The translations under genes and the position numbers were made by a program. The notes beneath the pieces are model-generated. The model was not told the DNA's origin. It did no database searches and saw only the letters and a list, made by a program, of their open reading frames with translations. Below, in pieces: positions 26,049-36,424 of a DNA stretch of 64,000 nucleotides. The first letter of the stretch is position 1. Every line of letters begins with the position of its first letter. Source of the stretch: Telmatospirillum sp. J64-1 (GTDB taxonomy: Bacteria > Pseudomonadota > Alphaproteobacteria > Rhodospirillales > Magnetospirillaceae); NCBI RefSeq assembly GCF_006980715.1, contig NZ_SBHN01000007.1:1-64000 (forward strand), in the 5' to 3' direction.

Positions 26049-26114
26049 TGAGAGTGCTCGCCGCAATCCCCTGCCCCGTTCCCGCTGCCACGGGATCAGG
26101 GCAAGGAAAGCGGG

Positions 26115-26996
26115 TCAGGAAGCCAGCGCTTCCACCCGCTGTGCCGCCGAGGCCGGATCGGGAAGATCCAGCAGCCGGGCGGCATTGCCCCACATGATCT
26201 TTTCCCGGTTCTCCGGGCGGATCGGCAGAGTCTCGAACCAGTCCCGATAGCCCTTCACCGGACAGAAGGGGAAGGAACTGGCATAAAGCATCCGGTCGGA
26301 CAGGAAGCCGTCGGCAGCCTTCACATATTCCTCCCAGCCGGGCATGCGCGAGAAATACATGTCGGGCGAGAGGTAGAGATTGGGCCGGCGGAAGGCGACA
26401 TGCAGGATCTCGTTGACCCAGGGCCAGGCGCCATGGGCCGCAACCACCTTCAAGCTGGGGAAGTCGGCCAGCACGCGGTCGGTGTTGATGGGATTGGAAT
26501 AGCTGAGATCCGGCCCCGCCGTACCGCCCACCATCAGGATGATCGGAATACCGCGATCCTCGCAATGGGCGTAGATGGGATAGAGTCGGCGGTCATCGGC
26601 CAGCATCGGCACCGGATAGGCACCCGGCTCGATATTGATCAGCTTGAACCCGGCCGCCATGGCCTCGTCGATGGTCTGGATGGCCTTGCGGCGGTCGGTC
26701 GGGTCGATGGACGCCGCGCCCAGGAAACGCGGGCCGTATTCTTGCATCAGCGACAGCACGTCCTCGTTGCTGATCGAGCCCAGCATCCCGGCCAGACGCC
26801 CGACCACCACGCCATGGGCCACATCGGCTTCATCCATTTCCCGCAGCAGCATCTCCATGGATTGCTGCTGCGCCGCCGGCGACGGCTCGAACCCCACCGT
26901 GCGGGTGAAACCGTCACGCCGCTCGCCCGCATTGTACATCAGCGTATCCAGGAAGCCTTTGGCCGGGGGGCGCAGGCGGAAGTCGATGATCTTCAT
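26115..26996 (-). CDS. Amidohydrolase family protein (amidohydrolase 2)
   Basis: A 293-residue TIM-barrel protein of the PF04909 type. It begins MKIIDFRLRPPAKGFLD, and VVAAHGAWPWVNEILHVAF plus MLYASSFPFCPVKGYRDWF are the usual later barrel strands. The N-terminal metal motif HxH is replaced by RLRP, so metal binding may differ from classical members. Relatives are hydrolases or non-oxidative decarboxylases of cyclic or dicarboxylic compounds. GAGGAGG lies four bases before the ATG. It is the last gene of the operon starting at 32675. Confidence 0.8.
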   Translation of the reverse strand: MKIIDFRLRPPAKGFLDTLMYNAGERRDGFTRTVGFEPSPAAQQQSMEMLLREMDEADVAHGVVVGRLAGMLGSISNEDVLSLMQEYGPRFLGAASIDPTDRRKAIQTIDEAMAAGFKLINIEPGAYPVPMLADDRRLYPIYAHCEDRGIPIILMVGGTAGPDLSYSNPINTDRVLADFPSLKVVAAHGAWPWVNEILHVAFRRPNLYLSPDMYFSRMPGWEEYVKAADGFLSDRMLYASSFPFCPVKGYRDWFETLPIRPENREKIMWGNAARLLDLPDPASAAQRVEALAS

Positions 26997-27035
26997 GAAT
27001 CCTCCTCGTTTCTTAATTGTGTTCCACCTCGGCCG

Positions 27036-27800
27036 TCAGTCCGCGCCCAGGGCACGCCACACCATGTTGGCGCCCAGGATGAAGAGCACGATCAGGACCA
27101 GGAGCTTGAACTTGTCGGCCGGCAGCTTGCCTACCAGCCAATTGCCGATGGCCATGCCCGTCAGCGCGGGAACCAGGCAGGCGACGGCGATCAGGACGCG
27201 GGTGAAATCCAGCACGCCGATCATGAAATAGGAGGCCGACAGCATGGCGCCGAGCACGATGAACATCAGCGACAGCGCCGAAAGGAAAAGCTGCCTCGGC
27301 ACGTTCAGCCCGACCAGATACATCACCAGCAAAGGACCGTTGGCCGTGGTCAGTGACCCCACCACGCCCGAGGCCAGGCCGACGCCCCAGCCGGTGCTGC
27401 GCTCCGCCCGCGCCGGCACGTGGAATTGCGGCTTCAGGACCATCACGGCGACGAAGGTCATCACGAACAGGCCCAGGATCAGCGACAGGATGCGCGGGTC
27501 GACCACGGTGATGAACAAGGCGCCGCCCGCGATGCCGATAATCATCCCCGTGGTCAGCGGCCAGAAGCGCCGGATCGTCTCCATCATCGGCCCCGACTGG
27601 ACGAATTGGGTGAAATTGGTGAAAGGCAGGATCACCGCGTTCAGCGCCAGGGCCATGTCGATGGGCACGATCATGGGCAGGATCGAGATGGTGATCAGCG
27701 GCATCCCGAAGCCGAGCGCGCCCTTGGCGATCCCGCCCAGCAGGAAGGTCGCGCCCAGCCCCAAGGCAACCGCCGAGCCGATATTGATGACATCGAACAT
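27036..27800 (-). CDS. TauE/SafE family membrane exporter
   Basis: A 254-residue protein with about eight membrane helices in the TauE/SafE pattern: GATFLLGGIAKGALGFGMPL, then the central SGVVGSLTTANGPLLVMYLV repeat. The family includes exporters of sulfite, sulfoacetate and other small organic anions. It lies between tctA and the amidohydrolase gene in the same orientation, so it probably expels a by-product or takes up a related anion in this pathway. The substrate is not determined by sequence. Confidence 0.87.
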   Translation of the reverse strand: MFDVINIGSAVALGLGATFLLGGIAKGALGFGMPLITISILPMIVPIDMALALNAVILPFTNFTQFVQSGPMMETIRRFWPLTTGMIIGIAGGALFITVVDPRILSLILGLFVMTFVAVMVLKPQFHVPARAERSTGWGVGLASGVVGSLTTANGPLLVMYLVGLNVPRQLFLSALSLMFIVLGAMLSASYFMIGVLDFTRVLIAVACLVPALTGMAIGNWLVGKLPADKFKLLVLIVLFILGANMVWRALGAD

Positions 27801-27886
27801 GGACCCGAAGCTCCGCGCGGCAGGCCGTAGCGCGAACGGGACCTGCCCGCCCGCGCCGTCTCGGCCAATAGTTCAGAAAGAAAAGC

Positions 27887-29407
27887 CTAGTCCTTGTTGG
27901 CGACCGCCAGTCTCCCCTGCTGCGCCTTGCGGTCGCGCAGGCCGTTGCGGATCAGCACCGTCAGGGTGAAGACGGTCAGCGCCCAGAAGACCCAGGTGAT
28001 GGGACTGCGGAACAGGATGGCGAAATCGCCCTGCCCCATCAGCATCGCCTGGCGGAAATTGTCCTCCAGCAGCGGCCCCAGGATGAAGGCGATGAGGAAG
28101 GGCGCGGCGGGGATGTGCAGGCGCATCATCAGATAACCGACCCAGCCCATGGCGAACATCACCAGGATGTCGAAGACCGAGTTGTTGACCGCATAGACGC
28201 CATAGACGCACAGCACCAGCACGCCCGGCAGCAGCACCGATTTGGGAATGTCGGCGATGAAGCGGAACAGGCGGATCGAGGCGCCGCCGATGAAGAACAG
28301 GAAGATCGAGCTGAGGATCAGCCCCATGAACAGCGCATAGATCATGTCGCCATTGGTGGCGAACATCATCGGGCCGGGCTGCAGGCCGTGGACCATGAAG
28401 GCGCCGATGATGATGGCGGTGATCACGTCGCCGGGAATGCCCAGCGCCAGCAGCGGGATCAGGGTGGCACCGCAGACGCCGTTATTGCCCGCTTCCGCCG
28501 CCGCCACGCCTTCCAGTTCGCCCTTGCCGAAATTCTCCTTGTTGGGCGAAGTACGGCGCGCCTCGCTATAGGAGAGGAAGGCGGAAGGCGCGGCCCCAAT
28601 CCCCGGAATGGCGCCCAGGACGCTGCCGATCACCCCGCCCCGGATGATGGTTTTCATACAGCGCCGCACTTCCGAGAAGGGCAGCTTGTGGTCGCCCAAG
28701 GCCCGCACGCCGCCTTCGCGCTCGTCCTTGCCGTTCATGGCGAAGGCGATGATCTCCGGCAGGGCGAACAGGCCGATCAGCACGGCGATGAAGTTCAGCC
28801 CGCCCATCATGTCGGGATGGCCGAAGATGAAGCGGTCGGTGCCATAGACCAGATCCAGCCCCACCGTGGCCAGCAACAGGCCGAAGGCACCGGCGATCAG
28901 CCCCTTGACCAGGCTGCCGCCCGAGACACCGGCGATGATGCTGAGCGAGAACAGGATCAGGGTGAAGAATTCGGGCGGCCCGAATTTCAGGGCGAAGGAG
29001 GCCAGCCAAGCGGCGAACAGGATCAGCGCCAGGTTCGAGATCAGATCGGCGATGCAGGACGCATAGAGCGCCATCTGCAAGGCCTGGCCGGACTTGCCCT
29101 GCTCGGCCAGCGGATAGCCGTCCAGCACGGTGGCGCTTGACGCCGCTGTACCGGGGGTCTTGATGAGAATGGCCGGGATCGAACCGCCGAAGATGCCGCC
29201 CTTGTAGACGCCCAGCAGCAGCAGGATGCCGTAGATCGGCTCCAGGGCGAAGGTGAAGGGCAAGGCCAGGGCGACGGCCATGGTCGCCGACATGCCGGGA
29301 ATGGCTCCGGCCACCACGCCGACGGCGACGCCCACCAGGAGGGCGAGAAGGCTGCCCCATTGCGCCACGAGGGAAAGTGCGGCAGCCGCATTATCCATCA
29401 TCGTCAT
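27887..29407 (-). CDS. tctA: Tripartite tricarboxylate transporter large membrane subunit
   Basis: A 506-residue TctA protein with about twelve helices. Family segments are VVAGAIPGMSATMAVALALP, YGILLLLGVYKGGIFGGSIP, ILIKTPGTAASSATVLDGYP and, in the second half, GSVLGAIPGIGAAPSAFLSY and LALGIPGDVITAIIIGAFMV. The true ATG (29407) overlaps the tctB stop by four bases. With TctB and the binding protein TctC it drives sodium- or proton-coupled carboxylate uptake. Confidence 0.95.
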   Translation of the reverse strand: MTMMDNAAAALSLVAQWGSLLALLVGVAVGVVAGAIPGMSATMAVALALPFTFALEPIYGILLLLGVYKGGIFGGSIPAILIKTPGTAASSATVLDGYPLAEQGKSGQALQMALYASCIADLISNLALILFAAWLASFALKFGPPEFFTLILFSLSIIAGVSGGSLVKGLIAGAFGLLLATVGLDLVYGTDRFIFGHPDMMGGLNFIAVLIGLFALPEIIAFAMNGKDEREGGVRALGDHKLPFSEVRRCMKTIIRGGVIGSVLGAIPGIGAAPSAFLSYSEARRTSPNKENFGKGELEGVAAAEAGNNGVCGATLIPLLALGIPGDVITAIIIGAFMVHGLQPGPMMFATNGDMIYALFMGLILSSIFLFFIGGASIRLFRFIADIPKSVLLPGVLVLCVYGVYAVNNSVFDILVMFAMGWVGYLMMRLHIPAAPFLIAFILGPLLEDNFRQAMLMGQGDFAILFRSPITWVFWALTVFTLTVLIRNGLRDRKAQQGRLAVANKD

Positions 29408-29892
29408 GGCAACCTCACATACTGACCTTGGGGAATGGGCACACCGGCAATGTGCGTGAAGAAGGCGTAGAGGATCAGCGGCAGGAGGATCGCCACCAGC
29501 AGCGCGGCCAAGCGATGCCTGCTTCTGAAGATCGCCGCCAGGGCGCCATAGGCCAGCACCGAGGCCCACACCATCCCTAGAACCGGGATAAGCAGGTAAT
29601 ATCCGGCGAAGACTCCGCCGATTCCCAGGACCCGAAGGCTGCCCGCCGAGAAAAGGGAGGGACCTTCCGCCTGCCCGTCCGGGGCGGTGAAGAAGATGCC
29701 TTTCAGAGTCATCAAAACGCCCAGCAGCAGCAGCGCATAGGCGAGGATTTCCGGCCAGAAATCGGGAGAGAGGACGATATAACGCACGCTACGCGGCACC
29801 ACGACCGCCTGGGGAATCACATAGACCAGAAGCGCGACCGCGAAAAGGGAAACCCCGACCCCCACCCAAAGATCAGTATTCAGTCGTGTCAT
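29404..29892 (-). CDS. tctB: Tripartite tricarboxylate transporter small membrane subunit
   Basis: A 162-residue TctB protein with four predicted helices (VGVGVSLFAVALLVYVIPQ, SPDFWPEILAYALLLLGVLM, IGGVFAGYYLLIPVLGMVWA and a C-terminal one). TctB is poorly conserved; position between tctC and tctA supports the call. The ATG at 29892 is used rather than the frame extension through the hairpin. Confidence 0.87.
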   Translation of the reverse strand: MTRLNTDLWVGVGVSLFAVALLVYVIPQAVVVPRSVRYIVLSPDFWPEILAYALLLLGVLMTLKGIFFTAPDGQAEGPSLFSAGSLRVLGIGGVFAGYYLLIPVLGMVWASVLAYGALAAIFRSRHRLAALLVAILLPLILYAFFTHIAGVPIPQGQYVRLP

Positions 29893-29922
29893 GGCAGGAC
29901 ACCCCGATCCAGGTGAAACATT

Positions 29923-29960
29923 CCCCGCGCCCGCGGCCATCTAGGCCAGCGGGCGCGGGG
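29923..29960 (-). other. Perfect 12-bp GC stem-loop between tctC and tctB
   Basis: CCCCGCGCCCGC / GCGGGCGCGGGG with a 14-base loop, 12 nt after the tctC stop. No U-tract; likely stabilises the binding-protein message or tunes expression of the membrane subunits (inference). Confidence 0.75.
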
Positions 29961-29971
29961 CGTCCTTGGCT

Positions 29972-30952
29972 TTACTCGACGCTCAGGTCGAGACGGGTCA
30001 CCAATTCCTTGAAGACTTCATACTGATGCTGAATGAATTGCTTCGATTCATCGGGGTCCATGTAGACGACTTCCGAGCCCATGCGGGTCAGATGGTCGAC
30101 GAAGCCCTGGTCGGAGGTGGCGATCTTCAGCCATTCGCCCCATTGCACGGCGGCCTCGTCGGGCAGGTTGGCCGGACCGGCGATGCCCGTCCACCCCACC
30201 AGGACTTCCAGTTCCGGATGCCCCAGTTCGGCCACGGTGGGCGCGTCGAAGGCCGGCAGGCGTTCCTTGGTGGTAGTCAGCAGGGGCTTCAGCTGCTTGT
30301 TGGCGACGAAGCTGGCAAGGTCCGAGGAATTGGTACAGACGAAGGTGGCGTTGCCGGCGAAGACCGCCGTCGCCGCCTCACCGCCACCGCGCATCGGCAG
30401 ATGGGTCACGGCCAAGGGATTTTCGATGCCATAAGCATCCATGATCATGATCGAGGCCAGCTGCAGCAGCGTGCCGACGCCGGTCGAGACATAGCTGACA
30501 GAGCCCGGATCGGCTTTGATCTTGTCCATCAGCTGTTCGATAGTGTCGATGCCCGAATTGGCCCCGGTGGCGCAGACCACGGCATTCAGCTCGAATACGC
30601 CGACGAAGCGGAAATCGTCCAGCGTATAGGGCAAGGTCCGCTTCATGGCCGGGTTGATGGTATGCGAGCCGACGCGTGCGGCCAGGACGGTATGGCCGTC
30701 GTCCCGGGCATTGGCGACGGAAACCGAACCGGTCACCCCGGCGGCACCGACACGGTTAACCACCATGATCGGATGCGAGGAATGCTTACCCAACACATTG
30801 GTCAAGGAACGGGACGCAATATCGGTGGAACCGCCGGTGCCATAGGGCACAACCAGCGTCACCGGACGCTTGGGATAATCGGCGGCGAAGGCGGGCATGG
30901 CGGCGGTGGCCAGGATGGCCGAGGCCCCCAGGATACGTTTGATCGATTTCAT
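29972..30952 (-). CDS. tctC: Tripartite tricarboxylate transporter substrate-binding protein (Bug family)
   Basis: A 326-residue Bug/TctC protein. The signal peptide MKSIKRILGASAILATAAMP ends near AFA|AD. The family motif YPKRPVTLVVPYGTGGSTDI is present, followed by the variable carboxylate-binding loops. GGGAGA lies six bases before the ATG. It is the second gene after the ThDP enzyme. These receptors bind diverse carboxylates, so the ligand is unknown. Confidence 0.94.
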   Translation of the reverse strand: MKSIKRILGASAILATAAMPAFAADYPKRPVTLVVPYGTGGSTDIASRSLTNVLGKHSSHPIMVVNRVGAAGVTGSVSVANARDDGHTVLAARVGSHTINPAMKRTLPYTLDDFRFVGVFELNAVVCATGANSGIDTIEQLMDKIKADPGSVSYVSTGVGTLLQLASIMIMDAYGIENPLAVTHLPMRGGGEAATAVFAGNATFVCTNSSDLASFVANKQLKPLLTTTKERLPAFDAPTVAELGHPELEVLVGWTGIAGPANLPDEAAVQWGEWLKIATSDQGFVDHLTRMGSEVVYMDPDESKQFIQHQYEVFKELVTRLDLSVE

Positions 30953-31043
30953 TATTCTCTCCCTGTATTACGTTCTTTTATTGCCGCTGAGCATAGCAGA
31001 AGGAAAAAACACTCCTTTTTTCTTGGATGGTGCCCGGCCCTTC

Positions 31044-32675
31044 TTAGTGGCCGCTGGCAGCCACTATGCCGGTGCGCGTGAAGACGGGGGCGGGAAGCCC
31101 CTCCATGCGGACATTGATGCAGGCCGGCAGATCGCTGGCGGCCGCACGCGCCAAGGCCCCGTCCAGGCCCTCCGGCGCTTCGACCATTTCGCCGTGGCAG
31201 CCGAAACCGGCGGCGGCTAGGTCGTAACGCGCGGCGGGATTGAGCTGGCAGCCGATCAGGCGGTCCTCGCCATACTCCCGCATCTGGATGACATGTTCGG
31301 CATTCCAGCGGGAATCGTTGCCGATGATGGCCAGGAAAGGAGCATCGGCGCGGATGGCGGTGTCGAACTCGCTGAAATGGAAACCGGCCGTGCCGTCTCC
31401 CATCAGCGCGACCACGGTGGCTTTGGGGTGGGCCAGCTTGGCGGCGATGGCGTAGCAGAGGCCGCCGCCGATGGCGCCCGACATGCCGTTGATGATGCGC
31501 TTGGGCGCGGTGACGAAGGCCTGCGCCCATTGGCCGAACTCGCCGCCATCGGCGATCAAGATCGGTTCTTCCGCCTGATCGAGCAGGGCCTGAGCAGCCT
31601 TGCAGATATCCTGGGGCGAGATCCCCGCCACGCCGGAGGGCGGCAAGTCGCGATAGGCGATGGCTTCGGCCACTTCGGCCCGCCACGCGGCACGGGCGCG
31701 GCTGCCGCCCGTCGCCTCGCACAAGGCGCCTGCAGCGAGATCCACATCGGCCCGGGCGGCCATCATCAGACGCGCGCCGAACAGGCGGCGGGCGCGGGCG
31801 ATGGCATCGGCTTCCGGATCGAGGACGATGATGCGGCTGTCGGCGGCAAAACCCGGCGGACGGCCGAAGCCGACGGTGAAGTCGACGATCTTGCCCAGGC
31901 ACAGCACCAGATCGGCCTTCGACAGCACTTCGACGAAGGCGCCCAGCGAAGGATCGCGCAGGCCGCGCGGGCTTTCCATGGGCACGACGGGTGCGTCGAT
32001 GCCGTCGGCCAGCGCCGACAGCATGGCGGAAGCGCGCGTCGCATTCATCATCGGCCCGGTCAGCACCACCGGACGCTCGGCACTCGCCAGGGCCTTGGCG
32101 ATATCCTTGGCGATGGCCGGATCGAGCGGCGCCAGATCGCGGGCACAGGCATCGGCGGCGGGAATGGCGTCGGGCGAGACGGTCTCGTTCACCACGTCGA
32201 AGGGAATGGCCAGGTGGACCGGCCCAGGACGGCCCGAACGGGCGACGCGCAAGGCCTCGGCCACGTCATGGCCCAGGCGGTCGGCGCGCAGCGTGCGGCG
32301 GGCGAGTTTGGTCAGGGGACGGGAAATCGCGGCCTGGTCCAGTTCCTGGAAGGCGCCGCTGCCGTCCTGGCCGACCGGCGAATCGCCGCTGATGAGAAGA
32401 ATGGGGCTCTCGGACTGGCGGGCGGAATAAAGCGGAGCAAGGCCGTTGGTGAAGCCGGGCGCGGCCGTCAGCAGCGCGACGCCGACCTGCCCGGTCAGCT
32501 GCGCCCAGGCATCCGCCATATAGACGGCGGCGGCCTCGTGCCGGACATGGACGAGCTGGATTCCCTGGTCGATGCAAGCATCGAAAATCGGCATGATCTG
32601 ATTGCCGGACAGGGTGAAAATAACTTTCGTTCCAGCGCGGGCCAGCGTTTCCGCGACCAGGTCTGCACCCCTCAT
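31044..32675 (-). CDS. Thiamine diphosphate-dependent enzyme, acetolactate synthase-like
   Basis: A 543-residue protein with the three-domain architecture of the acetolactate synthase superfamily. The N-terminal pyrimidine domain has the catalytic glutamate in HVRHEAAAVYMADAWAQLTG. A central domain follows, and the C-terminal domain has the ThDP motif starting ALMGDGTAGFHFSEFDTAI and ending at GND. Family members ligate or decarboxylate 2-oxo acids or 2-hydroxyacyl-CoAs. Substrate residues are not diagnostic here, and it does not look like sulfoacetaldehyde acetyltransferase. The start is ATG 32675 behind GGGAG; a GTG at 32684 is less well placed. First gene of the tct operon. Confidence 0.85.
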   Translation of the reverse strand: MRGADLVAETLARAGTKVIFTLSGNQIMPIFDACIDQGIQLVHVRHEAAAVYMADAWAQLTGQVGVALLTAAPGFTNGLAPLYSARQSESPILLISGDSPVGQDGSGAFQELDQAAISRPLTKLARRTLRADRLGHDVAEALRVARSGRPGPVHLAIPFDVVNETVSPDAIPAADACARDLAPLDPAIAKDIAKALASAERPVVLTGPMMNATRASAMLSALADGIDAPVVPMESPRGLRDPSLGAFVEVLSKADLVLCLGKIVDFTVGFGRPPGFAADSRIIVLDPEADAIARARRLFGARLMMAARADVDLAAGALCEATGGSRARAAWRAEVAEAIAYRDLPPSGVAGISPQDICKAAQALLDQAEEPILIADGGEFGQWAQAFVTAPKRIINGMSGAIGGGLCYAIAAKLAHPKATVVALMGDGTAGFHFSEFDTAIRADAPFLAIIGNDSRWNAEHVIQMREYGEDRLIGCQLNPAARYDLAAAGFGCHGEMVEAPEGLDGALARAAASDLPACINVRMEGLPAPVFTRTGIVAASGH

Positions 32676-32733
32676 AACGCGCACTCCCTATACTTGTTTT
32701 TTCGGCGGACCAGCCACCTTTTATCGAGGGCCT

Positions 32734-32764
32734 ATTATGAGCCCTTCATTTCCATATCTAACAA
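32734..32764 (-). promoter_or_regulatory. Weak candidate promoter of the ThDP-tct operon
   Basis: On the minus strand TTGTTA, a 19-bp spacer and CATAAT, about 60 nt before the ThDP gene. The spacer is long, typical of a regulated promoter. The whole gap 32676-32990 is AT-rich and holds no gene; a 9-bp palindrome CTTCGCTGG-GA-CCAGCGAAG at 32950-32969 lies just after the lysR stop and may end that transcript. Confidence 0.3.
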
Positions 32765-32990
32765 GATGGTCCTATAGGAAAACTTTTACTGCAACGGAAA
32801 AACAGGCGACTTACCTGATAAAAACTTATGCTTGTGACAATATAAATTTACGATGTTGCACCGCACATGAAAAAGGGCATGAAGATAGACCGGCAGGCGG
32901 CAAGACCCGCGCCGGAAAGGAGGGAATTTTCATGTTCCTTTAATCTTTTCTTCGCTGGGACCAGCGAAGCGGAAGAAAGGCTCTTCTGTA

Positions 32991-33908
32991 TCAGAGAGCC
33001 GGCAGCGCTTCCCCGGCGCCGCTGCGCCTCAGCTCCGCCTCTTCGACCAGTTCGGCCATGCTGTCATAGACCACTTCGATCAGGCGCTGCTTGGGACTGT
33101 CCTGGCGCCAGACTAGCCCCAGGACGCGCGGCTTGGCATGGGTGTTCAGGGGCAATTGCCAGATCGGCAGGCTGACCGGCGGCGGCACGCAACGCCGCGG
33201 CACGACCGAAACGCCGAGATTGTGGAAGACCATGGTTTCGATGGCTTCCAGACTGTCCAGCTCCATGTTCTCCTGAACGCGGATGCCGTTGCGCTGCAGC
33301 ATCTCGTCGATCTGCCGCCCCACCCAGGCTTGGCGGTTGAAGCGGATGAAGGGGCGGGTCTTCAGCAATTCCAGCGGATCGTCGCCCTGCACCTCGCGCG
33401 CCGCCAGCACCACCAGGGGTTCCTCGGCCAGCTGGCGCCAATAGAGATGGCCGATGGTGCGCGGCGGTTCCGAGATGATGGCGGTATCGAGGAATCCGCG
33501 TTCGAGCTGCGGCATCAGGTCCGCCGACAGGCCGGGAATGATGCGGATACGCAGGTCGGGATAGGCGTCGCGCAGCCGCACCATGGCCAAGGGGGCCAAG
33601 CCGGGAACGCAGGTCGGCACCACGCCCAGGACCAGTTCGCCCGAAAAGACGTCCTTGCCGCTCATCGACTGGACCAGGCGGTCATAGGCCTGAATGATGT
33701 CGCGCGCCTTGGGGATCAGCGCCTGACCGGTCTGGTTCAGCTCCGGCGGGCGCTTACTGCGGTCGAACAACGTCGTGCGCAGCTCTTCCTCGAGGCTTTT
33801 CATCTGCATGCTGACCGCCGCCTGCGAGACATGCACGACTTCGGCGGCAGCGGCAAAGGTGCCTGCCTCGGCAACGGCAATCAATGTCTTCAGTCGGCGG
33901 ATGGACAT
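32991..33908 (-). CDS. LysR-family transcriptional regulator
   Basis: A 305-residue LysR regulator. The N-terminal winged helix is clear (SIRRLKTLIAVAEAGTFAAA, VHVSQAAVSMQMKSLEEEL), and residues 90-295 form a periplasmic-binding-like effector domain. The ATG at 33908 is preferred to a GTG four codons earlier. It lies upstream of and parallel to the ThDP-tct operon, 315 nt away, so it is the natural candidate regulator of that operon. A terminator at 33961 separates it from the mmsA operon. Confidence 0.92.
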   Translation of the reverse strand: MSIRRLKTLIAVAEAGTFAAAAEVVHVSQAAVSMQMKSLEEELRTTLFDRSKRPPELNQTGQALIPKARDIIQAYDRLVQSMSGKDVFSGELVLGVVPTCVPGLAPLAMVRLRDAYPDLRIRIIPGLSADLMPQLERGFLDTAIISEPPRTIGHLYWRQLAEEPLVVLAAREVQGDDPLELLKTRPFIRFNRQAWVGRQIDEMLQRNGIRVQENMELDSLEAIETMVFHNLGVSVVPRRCVPPPVSLPIWQLPLNTHAKPRVLGLVWRQDSPKQRLIEVVYDSMAELVEEAELRRSGAGEALPAL

Positions 33909-33960
33909 TTGTACGCACACCTAAACTGTGACCATCATCAGGTTATATTAAGAACCGCAC

Positions 33961-33999
33961 AAAAAAAAGGGCCCTCCATCAAGGCTTTTGATGGAGGGC
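33961..33999 (-). terminator. Strong rho-independent terminator after mmsA
   Basis: Minus-strand stem GCCCTCCATCAA / TTGATGGAGGGC, five-base loop, then CC and eight U. It closes the long operon that starts at 40547. Confidence 0.96.
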
Positions 34000-34097
34000 A
34001 GGTGCCCAGACGGCGAAAGAGTGTCAAAGTGCCGTACGGGGGGAGACATGGAGAGAGCAAAGCCAGGCCGTGACACTCCTGGCTCGCGGGGACGGAA

Positions 34098-35615
<1,518 letters not shown>

Positions 35616-35654
35616 CGGACTGAACCTCCCGTCATTCTGTTTTTCGCCGGCCCC

Positions 35655-35720
35655 GTCACACCCGCAAAAGCGGGGGTCCATGCGGCGTCGCAATGGATTC
35701 CCGCTTGCGCGGGAATGACG
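35655..35720. repeat. Interspersed bipartite palindromic repeat, copy 1
   Basis: Two hairpins in mirror arrangement. The left reads GTCAC, then ACCCGC-AAAA-GCGGG, then GTCCA; the right reads TGGATT, CCCGC-TTGC-GCGGG, AATGAC. It lies between the hydratase beta gene and mmsA. Copy 2 is at 48281. The layout resembles REP/BIME elements of proteobacteria. Confidence 0.85.
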
Positions 35721-35743
35721 AAGAGAGGCGGTTCTGCGCGGCG

Positions 35744-36424
35744 CTAGATCACTTCGTCGCTGCGGTTGTCGGTCTCGCCGTAGCGGCGCAAGGTCGCCGG
35801 GCGGGTGCCTTCGTAGAGCTTCTCGAAATTCTTGGTGATGGCGGCGTTCTCGCGCTCGAACAGGCTGTTGCCGTCCAGGTCGCTTTCGACGATGAAAGGC
35901 CCAAGCTCCTCGACCTCGAACATCCACATGGCCTGGGCCAACCCCAGTTCCTCCAGCCAGTGGACCTTGCGCACGCCCTTCACGCCCCGCCCCAGCAAGG
36001 CGCCGGTGCCATAGCCGACCGTGGTCAGGTAGATGGCGCGGTTGGGCACGAAGAACTTGCGGTAGTCCTCGGAACTCATCCCGCCCTTGCCGATGATGAT
36101 CTTGGCCCCCGAGGCCTTGAACCAGCGGTCCAGCCATTTGGCGAAGCGGAAGGAGGCCGTGCCCGACAGGGCGCCGACATTGTATCCACCCTGCCCGTCC
36201 GGCGTCGCGGCCGGCGAGCAGTGGAAGTTGACGTTGCTGATCTCCGCCAGATTCTCGGGCAGGGGCACGCCATCTTCCAGGCATTGCTTGTAGACGCCTT
36301 CGCGCCCGGTATAGACCACGCCGTTGAGATAGACCACGTCCCCCAGTTTCAGGTCGCGCAGCGCCTCTTCGGTGACCGGCGTGTTCAGACTAACTCTTCT
36401 AATTTTTCCGCTTCCGGTTGCCAT
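35744..36424 (-). CDS. Class I fumarase/tartrate dehydratase-type hydratase, beta subunit
   Basis: A 226-residue protein homologous to the C-terminal domain of class I fumarase and to Ttd[41 protein letters not shown] and [20 protein letters not shown] are conserved. With the alpha subunit before it, it should hydrate or dehydrate a dicarboxylate such as fumarate/malate, mesaconate/citramalate or tartrate. The start ATG at 36424 lies inside the alpha gene (40-nt overlap), implying coupled translation. Confidence 0.88.
   Translation of the reverse strand: MATGSGKIRRVSLNTPVTEEALRDLKLGDVVYLNGVVYTGREGVYKQCLEDGVPLPENLAEISNVNFHCSPAATPDGQGGYNVGALSGTASFRFAKWLDRWFKASGAKIIIGKGGMSSEDYRKFFVPNRAIYLTTVGYGTGALLGRGVKGVRKVHWLEELGLAQAMWMFEVEELGPFIVESDLDGNSLFERENAAITKNFEKLYEGTRPATLRRYGETDNRSDEVI

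Noticed and set aside
31044-32675. Sulfoacetaldehyde acetyltransferase (Xsc) as identity of the ThDP enzyme
   Set aside because: The N-terminal motif HEAAAVYMADA is of the acetolactate synthase type, and the Xsc-type N-terminal sequence is not seen.
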